The notes beneath the pieces were generated by a model, which did not search any database, was not told where the DNA came from, and saw nothing but the letters and a program-made list of their open reading frames with translations. Source: Alphaproteobacteria bacterium (GTDB lineage Bacteria; Pseudomonadota; Alphaproteobacteria; Rhodobacterales; Rhodobacteraceae). From it: a stretch of 35,227 bases of DNA. The first letter of the stretch is position 1; each line of letters starts with the position of its first letter. A program made the position numbers and the translations under genes. Below are positions 1 through 10,198 of the stretch, piece by piece. The stretch covers positions 1 to 35,227 of the forward strand of contig JARFTV010000038.1 of NCBI GenBank assembly GCA_029289325.1, given 5' to 3'.

Positions 1-1782
<1,782 letters not shown>

Positions 1783-1818
1783 TTCGATTTCACGAGTAAG
1801 TTGCTTGCGAGTAATGGA

Positions 1819-1851
1819 CGGCCCGGCGGGAAACCTCCGGGCCGAACCATT

Positions 1852-1852
<1 letters not shown>
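1819..1852 (+). terminator. Hairpin terminator between katG and convergent alcohol dehydrogenase
   Basis: Inverted repeat with arms CGGCCCGG (1819-1826) and CCGGGCCG (1837-1844) and a 10-nt loop, followed by AACCATTTTA. It lies 37 bp after the katG stop and just before the convergent gene's stop, so it may act in both directions. The T-run is short, as is common in high-GC genomes. Confidence 0.65.
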
Positions 1853-3042
<1,190 letters not shown>

Positions 3043-3051
3043 CGCGGCCTC

Positions 3052-3663
3052 CTATTCTGCGGGGCGGCGCGCCGAGGTCGCGATCTCGCCGGTTTCCATA
3101 AGCATCTTGAGCCGCTTCAGCTCATGCCGGGCCTGCATCGCCGGGGCGCGGGCCGAGGCCTTGGCGACCAGTTGACCAAGCCGGCCGAAAGGCGGGTCCC
3201 AGGCAATGATCGCGGTCACCTGCGTACCGCGCCCACCGGGGGCGTCGGCGAACATGACCTTGCCCGACGTGTCGATCTGCGAGCCCTCGACCGCGGACCA
3301 GGCGATCACCTCGTCGGGTCGGTCGGTGACGATGCGAGTCGCGACCTCGACCGTCTGGCCCATCGGGGCGCGGATCGTCCAGCGGGTCGTGTCGCCCTCC
3401 TCGGTGATGGTGTCGACGTTCTCCATCACCTGCGGCAGGTTCTGAAAGCGGCGCCAGAAGGCGTAAAGCTCGGATCTCGGCCGGGCGATGGTGACGGTAT
3501 AGGCCTCGACCGCATATCCACCCCAGCGCCAGCGCCGGGCGGCATGGCCGGGCGCGCTGTCGCGTTTGCCGCGGGGCCGACCCGCGTTGACATAGGCAAG
3601 GACGGCCAGCGCCGCGACGCCTCCCCCCAGGATCACCCAGCCCGCCCTGTTTCGTCCTGCCAT
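3052..3663 (-). CDS. Membrane-anchored SRPBCC (START/cyclase-like) protein
   Basis: 203 residues. One N-terminal transmembrane segment (about residues 8-25, VILGGGVAALAVLAYVNAG) is followed by a basic linker and a domain of about 150 residues of the SRPBCC/polyketide cyclase type. Diagnostic stretches are VTIARPRSELYAFWRRFQNLP and the alternating beta strands with a long C-terminal helix (ARHELKRLKMLMETGE). These domains bind hydrophobic ligands; no catalytic residues can be assigned. The same domain next to a zinc alcohol dehydrogenase is, from general knowledge, a recurrent arrangement in proteobacteria. It sits 9 bp upstream of the dehydrogenase and 55 bp after the hydroquinone reductase gene, so it is probably an operon member. 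Precise function unknown. Confidence 0.85.
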   Translation of the reverse strand: MAGRNRAGWVILGGGVAALAVLAYVNAGRPRGKRDSAPGHAARRWRWGGYAVEAYTVTIARPRSELYAFWRRFQNLPQVMENVDTITEEGDTTRWTIRAPMGQTVEVATRIVTDRPDEVIAWSAVEGSQIDTSGKVMFADAPGGRGTQVTAIIAWDPPFGRLGQLVAKASARAPAMQARHELKRLKMLMETGEIATSARRPAE

Positions 3664-3718
3664 GCCTGCCCCCTGCGCCGGTCCGAGGGGTGAACCGGCC
3701 GGGGCGGCGATTGTTCCG

Positions 3719-4678
3719 TCAGCCGTTCAGAAGCCGGTGGACATGCGCCGGACCCGTGGGACGGATCCCGGTCGGGTTCAGCGCCTTGATCGAGTAATAG
3801 CCGCGCGTGATGTGGTCGAGGTTGACCGTCTCGCGCACCCCCGGCAGGGCAAGCATCCGCTCCAGATAGGCAGAGAGCCGGGGATAATCCGCGATCTGGC
3901 GGCGGTTGGTCTTGAAGATCCCGTGATAGGCCGCGTCGAAGCGGATCAGCGTGACGAAGGCGCGGATGTCGGTCTCGGTCAGCCGGTCGCCGAAGAGGTA
4001 GTCGCCGGTCAAACGCGCCTCCAGCTCGTCCAGCATGGCGAAGACACCATCCACGGCCTCGTCATATGCGGTCTGCGTCTGGGCGAACCCCGCCTTGTAG
4101 ACGCCATTGTTCAGCTGGTCGTAAAGCCGCTCGTTGAGGGCGTCGATCTGGTCTGACAGGTCCGCCGGATAAAGCCGCAGCTCCGAGGGCACGAGCTGTT
4201 CGAAGGCGGTGTCGAACATCCGCACAATATCGGCGCTTTCATTGTTCACCAGCAGGTTACGCTGCATATCCCACAGGACCGGAACAGTCGCCCGGCCACT
4301 GATCTGCGGATCGGCGCTGGTATAAAGCTCATGCAGATGGTCCGCCCCGAACAAAGGATCGGCATCGGCCCCCGGATAGCCGCCGAACTCCCAGCCCTGC
4401 GCGCCAAGCGTCGGGTTGACGACGGTCACCGGGATCAGCCCGGCCAGACCTTTCAGCGCCCGCGCCATCAACGCGCGTGAGGCCCAGGGGCAGATCAGCG
4501 CCACGTAAAGCCGGTAGCGCCCGGCCTCCGCCGCAAATCCACCCTCGCCGGTCGGGCCGGGGCTGCCGTCGGGCGTGATCCAGTTGCGGAAGGTCGAGGT
4601 CTGGCGCAGGAACCGCCCCTTTTCGTCAGCCTTCTGTACGGGTTGCCAGTCGGCCACCCATTTGCCGTTCATCAGCAT
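3719..4678 (-). CDS. yqjG: Glutathionyl-hydroquinone reductase, YqjG/ECM4 family (xi-class GST)
   Basis: 319 residues. Reduces glutathionyl-hydroquinones (GS-conjugates of quinones) to free hydroquinones using glutathione, in the cytoplasm. The xi-class signature is clear: catalytic C63 in ICPWASRA; the substrate-pocket region NPTLGAQGWEFGGYPGAD; the glutathione-side VPVLWD and NNESADIVRM; and the C-terminal DIRAFVTLIRFDAAYHGIFK and GYYSIKALNPTGI segments. Start chosen at the ATG at 4678 because GAGG lies at a proper distance upstream; a longer frame upstream overlaps the YgiD gene. It follows the YgiD gene after 10 bp and is co-oriented with DoxX, supporting a quinone/catechol detoxification operon. 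Confidence 0.95.
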   Translation of the reverse strand: MLMNGKWVADWQPVQKADEKGRFLRQTSTFRNWITPDGSPGPTGEGGFAAEAGRYRLYVALICPWASRALMARALKGLAGLIPVTVVNPTLGAQGWEFGGYPGADADPLFGADHLHELYTSADPQISGRATVPVLWDMQRNLLVNNESADIVRMFDTAFEQLVPSELRLYPADLSDQIDALNERLYDQLNNGVYKAGFAQTQTAYDEAVDGVFAMLDELEARLTGDYLFGDRLTETDIRAFVTLIRFDAAYHGIFKTNRRQIADYPRLSAYLERMLALPGVRETVNLDHITRGYYSIKALNPTGIRPTGPAHVHRLLNG

Positions 4679-4688
4679 GGTTCGTTCC

Positions 4689-5510
4689 TCAAGCGTGGAA
4701 GACGAATGATCGCATCGACACCGAGCCGAGGTCGATCGCATCGGTCATGAAGGTCAACTGGTCCCGGTCGTCCGAGGTTCCCGCAATGGTCAGCGCCGGC
4801 ATGTAGTGGTCGACCGTCGGATGCGCCATGCGCAACAGGCTCCCCAACGTCTTGCTGTCGGCCAGAGCGGCAAGGTCTCGGTCCTGCAGGCGGCTGGCGA
4901 AGAACTGGTCGAACTCCACCGCAAAATCCTGCGGCTGGCCGCCGAAGCGCATGGCGCGCAGGTTGTGGACCACGTTGCCCGATCCCAGGATCAGCACCCC
5001 TCGGTCGCGCAGTTGCGACAGGGTGCGCCCGACCTCCAGTTGGTGCTCTAGCCCCCGGCCCATGTCGATTGAGACCTGAAAGACCGGAACATTGGCCTGC
5101 GGATAAAGGAACCGCAGCACCGTCCAGGCGCCGTGATCCAGACCCCAGGTGTCGTCGGTGTCGGAATGGTGGCTGGCCAGCAGGGTCGAGACCTCGCGCG
5201 CCAGGTCCGGTGCCCCCGGCGCGGGATAATCCATTGCGTACAGCGCGTCGGGGAAACCGTAGAAATCGTGGATCGTCTTCGGCAGCGCCGAGACATCGAC
5301 CAGCGTCGTGCCGCGCGTCATCCAATGGGCCGAAACGACAAGGATCGCGGCGGGCTGCGGCAGGCTTTGGCCCAGCGCAGTCCAGGCGCGGCTGTAGGCG
5401 GTATCCTCCAGCGCGTTCATCGGGCTGCCGTGGCCAAGGAAGACCACAGGCATCCGGGCCGACGGCGTCAGCCGATCTCGCAGGCGGTTCAGGTCGGTAA
5501 TCGCGCTCAT
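4689..5510 (-). CDS. ygiD: YgiD-type extradiol ring-cleavage dioxygenase (LigB superfamily)
   Basis: 273 residues, the family's usual size. Class III extradiol dioxygenases of this type use an active-site metal to open catecholic rings; E. coli YgiD acts on 4,5-DOPA. The fold hallmarks are present: PVVFLGHGSPMNAL with H27, VVSAHWMTRGTT with H62, GLDHGAWTVL, and GSGNVVHNLRAM. The natural substrate is not established; catechols are likely given the neighbours. Start at 5510 has a GGAAA upstream sequence; longer in-frame extensions run through the preceding DoxX gene and are rejected. It lies between DoxX and the hydroquinone reductase in one orientation, with a hairpin in the gap to DoxX. Confidence 0.93.
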   Translation of the reverse strand: MSAITDLNRLRDRLTPSARMPVVFLGHGSPMNALEDTAYSRAWTALGQSLPQPAAILVVSAHWMTRGTTLVDVSALPKTIHDFYGFPDALYAMDYPAPGAPDLAREVSTLLASHHSDTDDTWGLDHGAWTVLRFLYPQANVPVFQVSIDMGRGLEHQLEVGRTLSQLRDRGVLILGSGNVVHNLRAMRFGGQPQDFAVEFDQFFASRLQDRDLAALADSKTLGSLLRMAHPTVDHYMPALTIAGTSDDRDQLTFMTDAIDLGSVSMRSFVFHA

Positions 5511-5532
5511 CGGCGTTTCCTTTCGCTGGGAA

Positions 5533-5556
5533 GGCCGCCCCCGACAGGGGACGGCC
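5533..5556 (-). other. Intercistronic hairpin between DoxX and YgiD genes
   Basis: Arms GGCCG-C-CCCC (5533-5542) and GGGG-A-CGGCC (5547-5556) around the tetraloop GACA: a ten-position stem with one C/A mismatch. There is no U-run, so it is more likely an mRNA stabiliser or a partial attenuator than a full terminator. Confidence 0.5.
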
Positions 5557-5565
5557 GGACGGTCC

Positions 5566-5970
5566 TCAGGCGGCGACGAAGCCACGGGCCGAGGGGCGCA
5601 GCGCCAGCGCGCCCGAGCCCAGCAGCGCGATCGCGCCGTTGATGATCGCCCAGAACACCGGGAACTCCCAGCCACCGCCCTCGGCCGAGAAGAGCCAGCC
5701 GTTCCCGGCATGAACCCAGGCCGCGCCCATAAGGACCGGGATCAGTGCAAGCGCCACCGCGCGGGTGCCCACGCCAAGGATCAGCGCGACGCCCCCGGCC
5801 AGCTCGGCCGCGATGGTCAGATAGGCCAGAAAGCCGGGCAGGCCCAGGCTTTCGAAATAGCCCACGGTGCCGGGAATGGTGAAGACCAGGACCTTCAACA
5901 GGCCGTGGGCGATAAACAGCACGCCGCTGGAAACGCGGAGGAGCAGGGCAGCAGTGTCGGTATGGGTCAT
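5566..5970 (-). CDS. DoxX-family inner-membrane protein
   Basis: 134 residues, typical for DoxX (PF07681) proteins with four membrane helices. Visible features: LLLRVSSGVLFIAHGLLKV near the N-terminus with the conserved HG; GLPGFLAYLTIAAELAGGVALILGV (helix 2, conserved E); VALALIPVLMGAAWVHAGN (helix 3); and VFWAIINGAIALLGSGALAL (helix 4). DoxX-like proteins (YqjF in E. coli, MhqP/CatD in Bacillus) occur beside quinone-responsive genes and membrane redox systems; the molecular role is not settled. It is the first gene of the leftward operon, divergent from the LysR regulator. Start at 5970 avoids an N-terminal extension that would run into the intergenic region and has GGAT upstream. Confidence 0.92.
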   Translation of the reverse strand: MTHTDTAALLLRVSSGVLFIAHGLLKVLVFTIPGTVGYFESLGLPGFLAYLTIAAELAGGVALILGVGTRAVALALIPVLMGAAWVHAGNGWLFSAEGGGWEFPVFWAIINGAIALLGSGALALRPSARGFVAA

Positions 5971-6089
5971 GGCAGGGATCCTTTCGGGGCCGCATCGGCG
6001 GCGGTGTGTCGATGCGGTGAAGCTAGACCTTGACCGCCGCGTATGAAATGGAGACGTTATGGAATGACTATCCACAGAACGTTCCGAAT
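5971..6089. promoter_or_regulatory. Divergent promoter region of DoxX operon and LysR gene
   Basis: 119 bp between two divergent starts, the usual place for a LysR-type regulator to bind and control both itself and the neighbouring operon. TTGACC occurs at about 6028, and an AGAACGTTC palindrome just before the LysR start, but no -35/-10 pair with good spacing could be assigned. The regulatory role is inferred from layout. Confidence 0.45.
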
Positions 6090-6980
6090 ATGGACCTGAT
6101 CGACCAGCTGCGCGCCTTTGTCGCCACGGCCCAGACCGGGTCCTTCACCGCGGCGGCCGAACAGATGGGAGTGTCGAACCGTCTGACCTCGAAATATGTC
6201 GCCGAGCTTGAGACGCGGCTTGGCGTGCGACTTCTGCAACGCACCACGCGCAAGGTCGGGCTGACGCCGTCGGGAGAGGATCTTCTGGCGCGGGCCCCTG
6301 CCCTTCTGGACGATCTGGACGCGCTGATCGGCGAGGTGTCCGAGGGCTCGAAGGGCTTTGGTGGGGTCATTAGGATCTCGGCCTCGGTCACCTTCGGCGA
6401 GATCTGGGTGACGGGGATGCTGGAACGCTTCGCGCGGCTGCATCCGGGCCTCAGCTTCGATCTGCGGCTTGATGATCGGCATGTCGACCTTGCGACCGAG
6501 GGGATCGACCTCGCCTTCCGCATGGGCCGGACCGAGACGCGATCCCTGAAACTGCGCAAGCTGGGGATCTTCCGCTCGGTGCTGGTCGCCAGCCCGGACT
6601 ATCTGGCCCGCCGGGGCGCACCCGCGACCCCGGAGGATCTGGTCGCCCATGACTGCATCCTCGACCTCAACCGCCGCAATCCCCGCCGCTGGAGCTTTGG
6701 GCCAGACGCACGGACCGTCCCGGTGCGCGGCCGGTTCCAGGTGAACTCTGCACGGGCGGCGGTGGAGCTTGCGGCCCAGGGCCAGGGCCTCGCCTATGCG
6801 CCGCGCTTTGCCGCCCGATCGGCGCTGGCAGCGGGGCTGGTCGTCCCCGTCCTGCCCGACCTTCCCGGAGAGACAAGCCCGCTCAGCGCCGTCTGGCTGG
6901 AGGGCCGGGTCCTTCCGCGCAAGGTCCGCGCGCTGATCGACTTTGCCGCGGGGGACATCCGGCAGGCCGACCTGCTGTAG
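6090..6980 (+). CDS. LysR-family transcriptional regulator
   Basis: 296 residues from the ATG at 6090 (MDLIDQLRAFV). A longer frame from 6030 adds 20 residues that do not fit the family, so the internal start is preferred. The N-terminal winged helix-turn-helix covers about residues 3-62, with the recognition helix in TAAAEQMGVSNRLTSKYVAELE and RTTRKVGLTPSGE after it. The rest is a LysR substrate-binding domain (IRISASVTFGEIWVTGML, DLRLDDRHVDLATEGIDLAFRMG). It belongs to the group often annotated DsdC/AaeR-like. It is divergent from the DoxX-YgiD-YqjG genes and probably controls them in response to a quinone or aromatic compound (inference). Confidence 0.93.
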   Translation: MDLIDQLRAFVATAQTGSFTAAAEQMGVSNRLTSKYVAELETRLGVRLLQRTTRKVGLTPSGEDLLARAPALLDDLDALIGEVSEGSKGFGGVIRISASVTFGEIWVTGMLERFARLHPGLSFDLRLDDRHVDLATEGIDLAFRMGRTETRSLKLRKLGIFRSVLVASPDYLARRGAPATPEDLVAHDCILDLNRRNPRRWSFGPDARTVPVRGRFQVNSARAAVELAAQGQGLAYAPRFAARSALAAGLVVPVLPDLPGETSPLSAVWLEGRVLPRKVRALIDFAAGDIRQADLL

Positions 6981-7012
6981 CGGCCAGTCCGCCACCTGCC
7001 TGACGTCGCGGC

Positions 7013-7026
7013 TTGATTGATATCAA
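7013..7026 (+). promoter_or_regulatory. Perfect FNR/FnrL-type box upstream of the ABC exporter operon
   Basis: TTGAT-TGAT-ATCAA, both half-sites matching the FNR consensus exactly and extended by C/G to a 16-bp inverted repeat. It lies 62 bp before the start of the membrane-fusion-protein gene. This suggests oxygen- or NO-responsive control by an FNR/CRP-family protein. No convincing -10 was found at the class II distance, so activation versus repression cannot be told. Confidence 0.7.
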
Positions 7027-7088
7027 GACGCCCCCGGAAATACTGTGCAAGGTGTTCGGCAACCGATCGACGAAGGAACCTGTCGCAG

Positions 7089-8306
7089 ATGAAAGCGGAT
7101 TCGGACAAGGCACTTCCCCTCGCGCTGCAGACCGGGCCAGAACCGGCAGAGCAGCCGCGCCGCCGCTTTCGCCGGGCATATCTGCTGGTGCTGCTGGTCC
7201 CGGTGTTGATGTTCTCGGGCGCGGTCATCGGGATGTATTTCCAGCCGCCGATGCTGCGGGCCTTCTACGCCGTAACCGGCCTGCAACCCGGTGCCGGGTC
7301 GCAGACGCCCATCGCTCTGCCCCCCAACGTGGAACTGCCGCCGCGCATGGCCGAGACGATGCTGCCGACCGATGTCATCGGTCTGGCACGGATCATGCCG
7401 CTGGGCGATGTCTCGGTCGTCGCCGCCCCCTATGGCGCGGGCGATGCCAGGGTGGCCGAGATCCTCGTCTCGGTCGGCCAGACGGTCGAGAAGGGCACCC
7501 CGCTGGCCCGGATGGACAATGCCGCAGCGCTGGAAAGCGCGATCCTTACGGCCGAGGCCAATCTCGCGGTCCGCGAGGCCGCGCTGATGCAGACCCGTGC
7601 CGCCGTCCAGTCCAGCCGCGACGAGGCTCAGGCCTCTCTCGATCAGGCGATGACCACTGCCGCCGAAACGGCGGCGACCCTGCAACGGACCGAAGAGCTT
7701 TTCCAGCGCGGCGTCGCCACCCAGACCACGCTGGACACCGCGCGCACGGCGGCCGAGGGCGCGCGGCTGGCCGTCACCCGGGCCGAGGCGACACTTGCCC
7801 GTTTCTCCTCGGTCGCGCTGGAGGATCAGCCCGACGTGGTAGTGGCGGCGCGCAATGTCGATGCCGGCCGGGCCGAGCTGGCTCGCGCCCGGCTGGACAT
7901 GCAACGCGCTGTGGTCGTGGCGCCGATCGACGGGGCGGTCCTGGACATCAAGACCACCCCCGGCCAGCGCCCCTCCGCCTCGGGAATCATGGAGATGGGC
8001 GACACCAGCCGCATGATGGCAGAAGTCGAGGTCTGGCAGGACCGGATTACCCGGGTAGAGCCGGGCCAGCCGGTGGAACTGGCCTCGCCGGTATTGGCCC
8101 GGTCCTTGCAGGGCAAGGTCCAGTCCATCGGGCTGACCGTCGGCCGTCAGGGGCTGATCTCTGACGATGCGGCCGACAACAAGGATGCGCGGGTGATCCG
8201 CGTGCTGGTGGCGCTGGACCAGCCCTCCTCCGCCATCGCCGCGCGCTTCACCAATCTCGAGGTGATCGCCCGCATTGACACCAGTGCGCCCAAGGCCGCG
8301 CCATGA
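7089..8306 (+). CDS. Periplasmic adaptor (HlyD/DevB-type membrane fusion protein) of an ABC exporter
   Basis: 405 residues. It links an inner-membrane ABC permease to an outer-membrane channel. A basic N-terminus (PRRRFRRAYLL) precedes one transmembrane segment at about residues 27-48. A biotinyl-lipoyl half-motif follows (DARVAEILVSVGQTVEKGTPLARMD), then a long Ala/Glu/Arg-rich coiled-coil hairpin (about 145-250). The second lipoyl half is AVVVAPIDGAVLDIKTTPGQ, then a beta-barrel region. DevB-family ATP-exporter adaptors have this layout. Start at 7089 has AAGGA upstream. The stop overlaps the permease start by 4 bp (ATGA), so translation is probably coupled. Substrate unknown; DevBCA systems in cyanobacteria export glycolipids. 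Confidence 0.92.
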   Translation: MKADSDKALPLALQTGPEPAEQPRRRFRRAYLLVLLVPVLMFSGAVIGMYFQPPMLRAFYAVTGLQPGAGSQTPIALPPNVELPPRMAETMLPTDVIGLARIMPLGDVSVVAAPYGAGDARVAEILVSVGQTVEKGTPLARMDNAAALESAILTAEANLAVREAALMQTRAAVQSSRDEAQASLDQAMTTAAETAATLQRTEELFQRGVATQTTLDTARTAAEGARLAVTRAEATLARFSSVALEDQPDVVVAARNVDAGRAELARARLDMQRAVVVAPIDGAVLDIKTTPGQRPSASGIMEMGDTSRMMAEVEVWQDRITRVEPGQPVELASPVLARSLQGKVQSIGLTVGRQGLISDDAADNKDARVIRVLVALDQPSSAIAARFTNLEVIARIDTSAPKAAP

Positions 8307-9475
8307 GCCGGCTTCTCCAGCGCCTGCTGGGCCGGTTGCCGATCGGCTGGCTGCAACTGACCCACAACCGGATGCGCTTCGCCGCCGCGCTCGTGGGCGT
8401 GGCCTTCGCCAATGTGCTGGTGTTCGTTCAGCTGGGCATCATGAATTCGATGGGGACAGCGGTGCTGAAACCCTACAGCTTCTTCCAAGCCGATGTGATG
8501 ATCTCGGCCGCCGATGCCAATGGCCTGACCGACGGCGGCAACGTGGCGCGGCAATGGATGCTGCAGGCGCTCGCCGACCCGGATGTAACCGACGGCATGG
8601 GCCTTATCATCGGCAATACTCCCTGGGATCGGCCGGACATCGACATCAGCCTGACGACGTTCGGCGTAGATCCGGCGAAACCCGGCTTCCTCGCCCCCGA
8701 GATAGCCGCCGAGGCGCATCTTCTGCAAGTGCGGGACGCAGCTTTGATCGACCGGCTGGCCCGCGGCATCCGGCGCGACGAGGCCGCGTCGATCCGCCCC
8801 CAATCCCCCCTGCGGTTCGAGACCCAGGGCCGCACCCTGACCGCCTACTCCACCTTCGCGGGCGGCGGCGGATTTGGCGGCGACGGCTACATGATCGTCT
8901 CGGACCAGACCTTCCTGTCGCTGCTGCCCAGTCGTCGCTCGACCGCCCCGGACCACATCCTGCTCAAGCTCCGCCCCGGCGCGGATGTTCCGGCCGTCGT
9001 CGCCCGCCTGCACCGACTGATCTCCGATCCGGGGTTGCGGATCCGCAGCTATGCCAACGCCGCGCAGGAAGAGCTGACCTACCAGCAGACCAAGCGACCG
9101 ACCGGGGTGATCTTCGGCTTCGGCGTGCTGATCGGGGTGCTGGTCGGGCTGGTCATCGTCTACCAGGTCCTGTCCTCGGACGTGGCCGACCACCTGCGCG
9201 AATATGCCACCTTCAAGGCGATGGGCTATGGCCCGGGCTTCTTCTTCGGCATCGTCCTGGAAGAGGCGCTGATCCTCGGGGTGCTGGGCTTCCTCCCCGG
9301 CGTGACCATCGGCGCCAGCATCCTGACGCTGATGGGCAAGGTCACCACCCTGCCCCTTGCCGTGACGCCGGGCATGGCGGTCACGGTCTTTGTCGGCACC
9401 GTGGTCTTCTCGGCCCTCTCCGGCGCCATCGCCACCCGCCGACTGGCCGCCGCCGATCCGGCGGATCTGTTCTAG
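8303..9475 (+). CDS. DevC-type ABC exporter permease (MacB/FtsX fold)
   Basis: 390 residues. One N-terminal membrane helix (about 27-50, FAAALVGVAFANVLVFVQLG) is followed by a large periplasmic domain of about 210 residues. Three C-terminal helices follow: VIFGFGVLIGVLVGLVIVYQVL, FFFGIVLEEALILGVLGFLPGV and AVTVFVGTVVFSALSGAIATRR. The sequence LREYATFKAMGYG between helices 2 and 3 is typical of FtsX-domain permeases. The N-terminal motif LQLTHNRMRFAAALVGVAFA is characteristic of DevC. It is in a tight operon with the adaptor (4-bp overlap) and the ATPase (8-bp gap). Confidence 0.93.
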   Translation: MSRLLQRLLGRLPIGWLQLTHNRMRFAAALVGVAFANVLVFVQLGIMNSMGTAVLKPYSFFQADVMISAADANGLTDGGNVARQWMLQALADPDVTDGMGLIIGNTPWDRPDIDISLTTFGVDPAKPGFLAPEIAAEAHLLQVRDAALIDRLARGIRRDEAASIRPQSPLRFETQGRTLTAYSTFAGGGGFGGDGYMIVSDQTFLSLLPSRRSTAPDHILLKLRPGADVPAVVARLHRLISDPGLRIRSYANAAQEELTYQQTKRPTGVIFGFGVLIGVLVGLVIVYQVLSSDVADHLREYATFKAMGYGPGFFFGIVLEEALILGVLGFLPGVTIGASILTLMGKVTTLPLAVTPGMAVTVFVGTVVFSALSGAIATRRLAAADPADLF

Positions 9476-9483
9476 AGGCCGCC

Positions 9484-10185
9484 ATGGACCCTTCCCCCAT
9501 CGTCGAGATCGCGGGCCTGAACCACTGGTTCGGCAAGGACGCGGCGCGCAAGCAGGCCCTGTTCGACATCTCCCTGCAGCTCAAGCGGGGCAGTTTCACC
9601 GTGCTGATGGGCCCCTCCGGCTCGGGCAAAACGACGCTTCTGACCCTGATCGGCTGCCTGCGCGCGGTTCAGGACGGCCAGCTTCTCCTGCTCGGGCATG
9701 AGCTGCGGGGGGCCGACAACGCGACCCTCGTGCGGATGCGGCGGCAGCTCGGCTTCATCTTCCAGGCACATAACCTGCACGAAAGTCTGACCGCGCGGCA
9801 GAATGTGATGGTCGGCGCGCAGGTCCACCCGGCCGTGCCGGACGACCTCGCCTCCCGCGCGGCCGAGCATCTTCTCGGCCTCGTCGGCCTGGCCGAGAGG
9901 GTGGATTACCTGCCCGCGAACCTTTCCGGCGGGCAGAAGCAACGCGTCGCCGTCGCCCGGGCCCTGGTCGGCGGTCCGGCCCTTCTGCTGGCGGACGAGC
10001 CGACGGCGGCCCTCGACAAGGACAGCGCCGCCGAGGTGATCGACCTTTTCCGCCGCCTCGGTGCCGCGCGGGGAATGACCACCCTCCTCGTCACCCATGA
10101 CAACCGCATCCTCGACCGCGCCGACCGCATCCTGACGCTGGAGGACGGCCGGATCGTGGCCGACGAGACCCGGCGCGGCCACTGA
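9484..10185 (+). CDS. DevA-type ABC exporter ATP-binding protein
   Basis: 233 residues, a complete ABC ATPase. Walker A is GPSGSGKTT (43-51), the Q-loop is in GFIFQAHNLH, the signature is LSGGQKQR, Walker B is LLLADEPTAALD, and the H-loop is VTHD. DevA/LolD-like ATPases have this compact form. It powers the permease encoded just upstream. No outer-membrane TolC partner lies in the window, so the channel must come from elsewhere. The gene is followed within 14 bp by a convergent gene; the gap holds only a weak CTGATC/GATCAG repeat. Confidence 0.95.
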   Translation: MDPSPIVEIAGLNHWFGKDAARKQALFDISLQLKRGSFTVLMGPSGSGKTTLLTLIGCLRAVQDGQLLLLGHELRGADNATLVRMRRQLGFIFQAHNLHESLTARQNVMVGAQVHPAVPDDLASRAAEHLLGLVGLAERVDYLPANLSGGQKQRVAVARALVGGPALLLADEPTAALDKDSAAEVIDLFRRLGAARGMTTLLVTHDNRILDRADRILTLEDGRIVADETRRGH

Positions 10186-10198
10186 TCAAGGATCAGGC

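Noticed and set aside
8275-9480. A plus-strand frame running in front of the ABC ATPase, giving a 636-residue product
   Set aside because: The part before 9484 overlaps the permease gene in another frame; the ATPase begins at the ATG at 9484.
10184-10198. CTGATC/GATCAG repeat as terminator of the ABC exporter operon
   Set aside because: Only 6 bp with a 3-nt loop, AT-containing and without a T-run; too weak to call.
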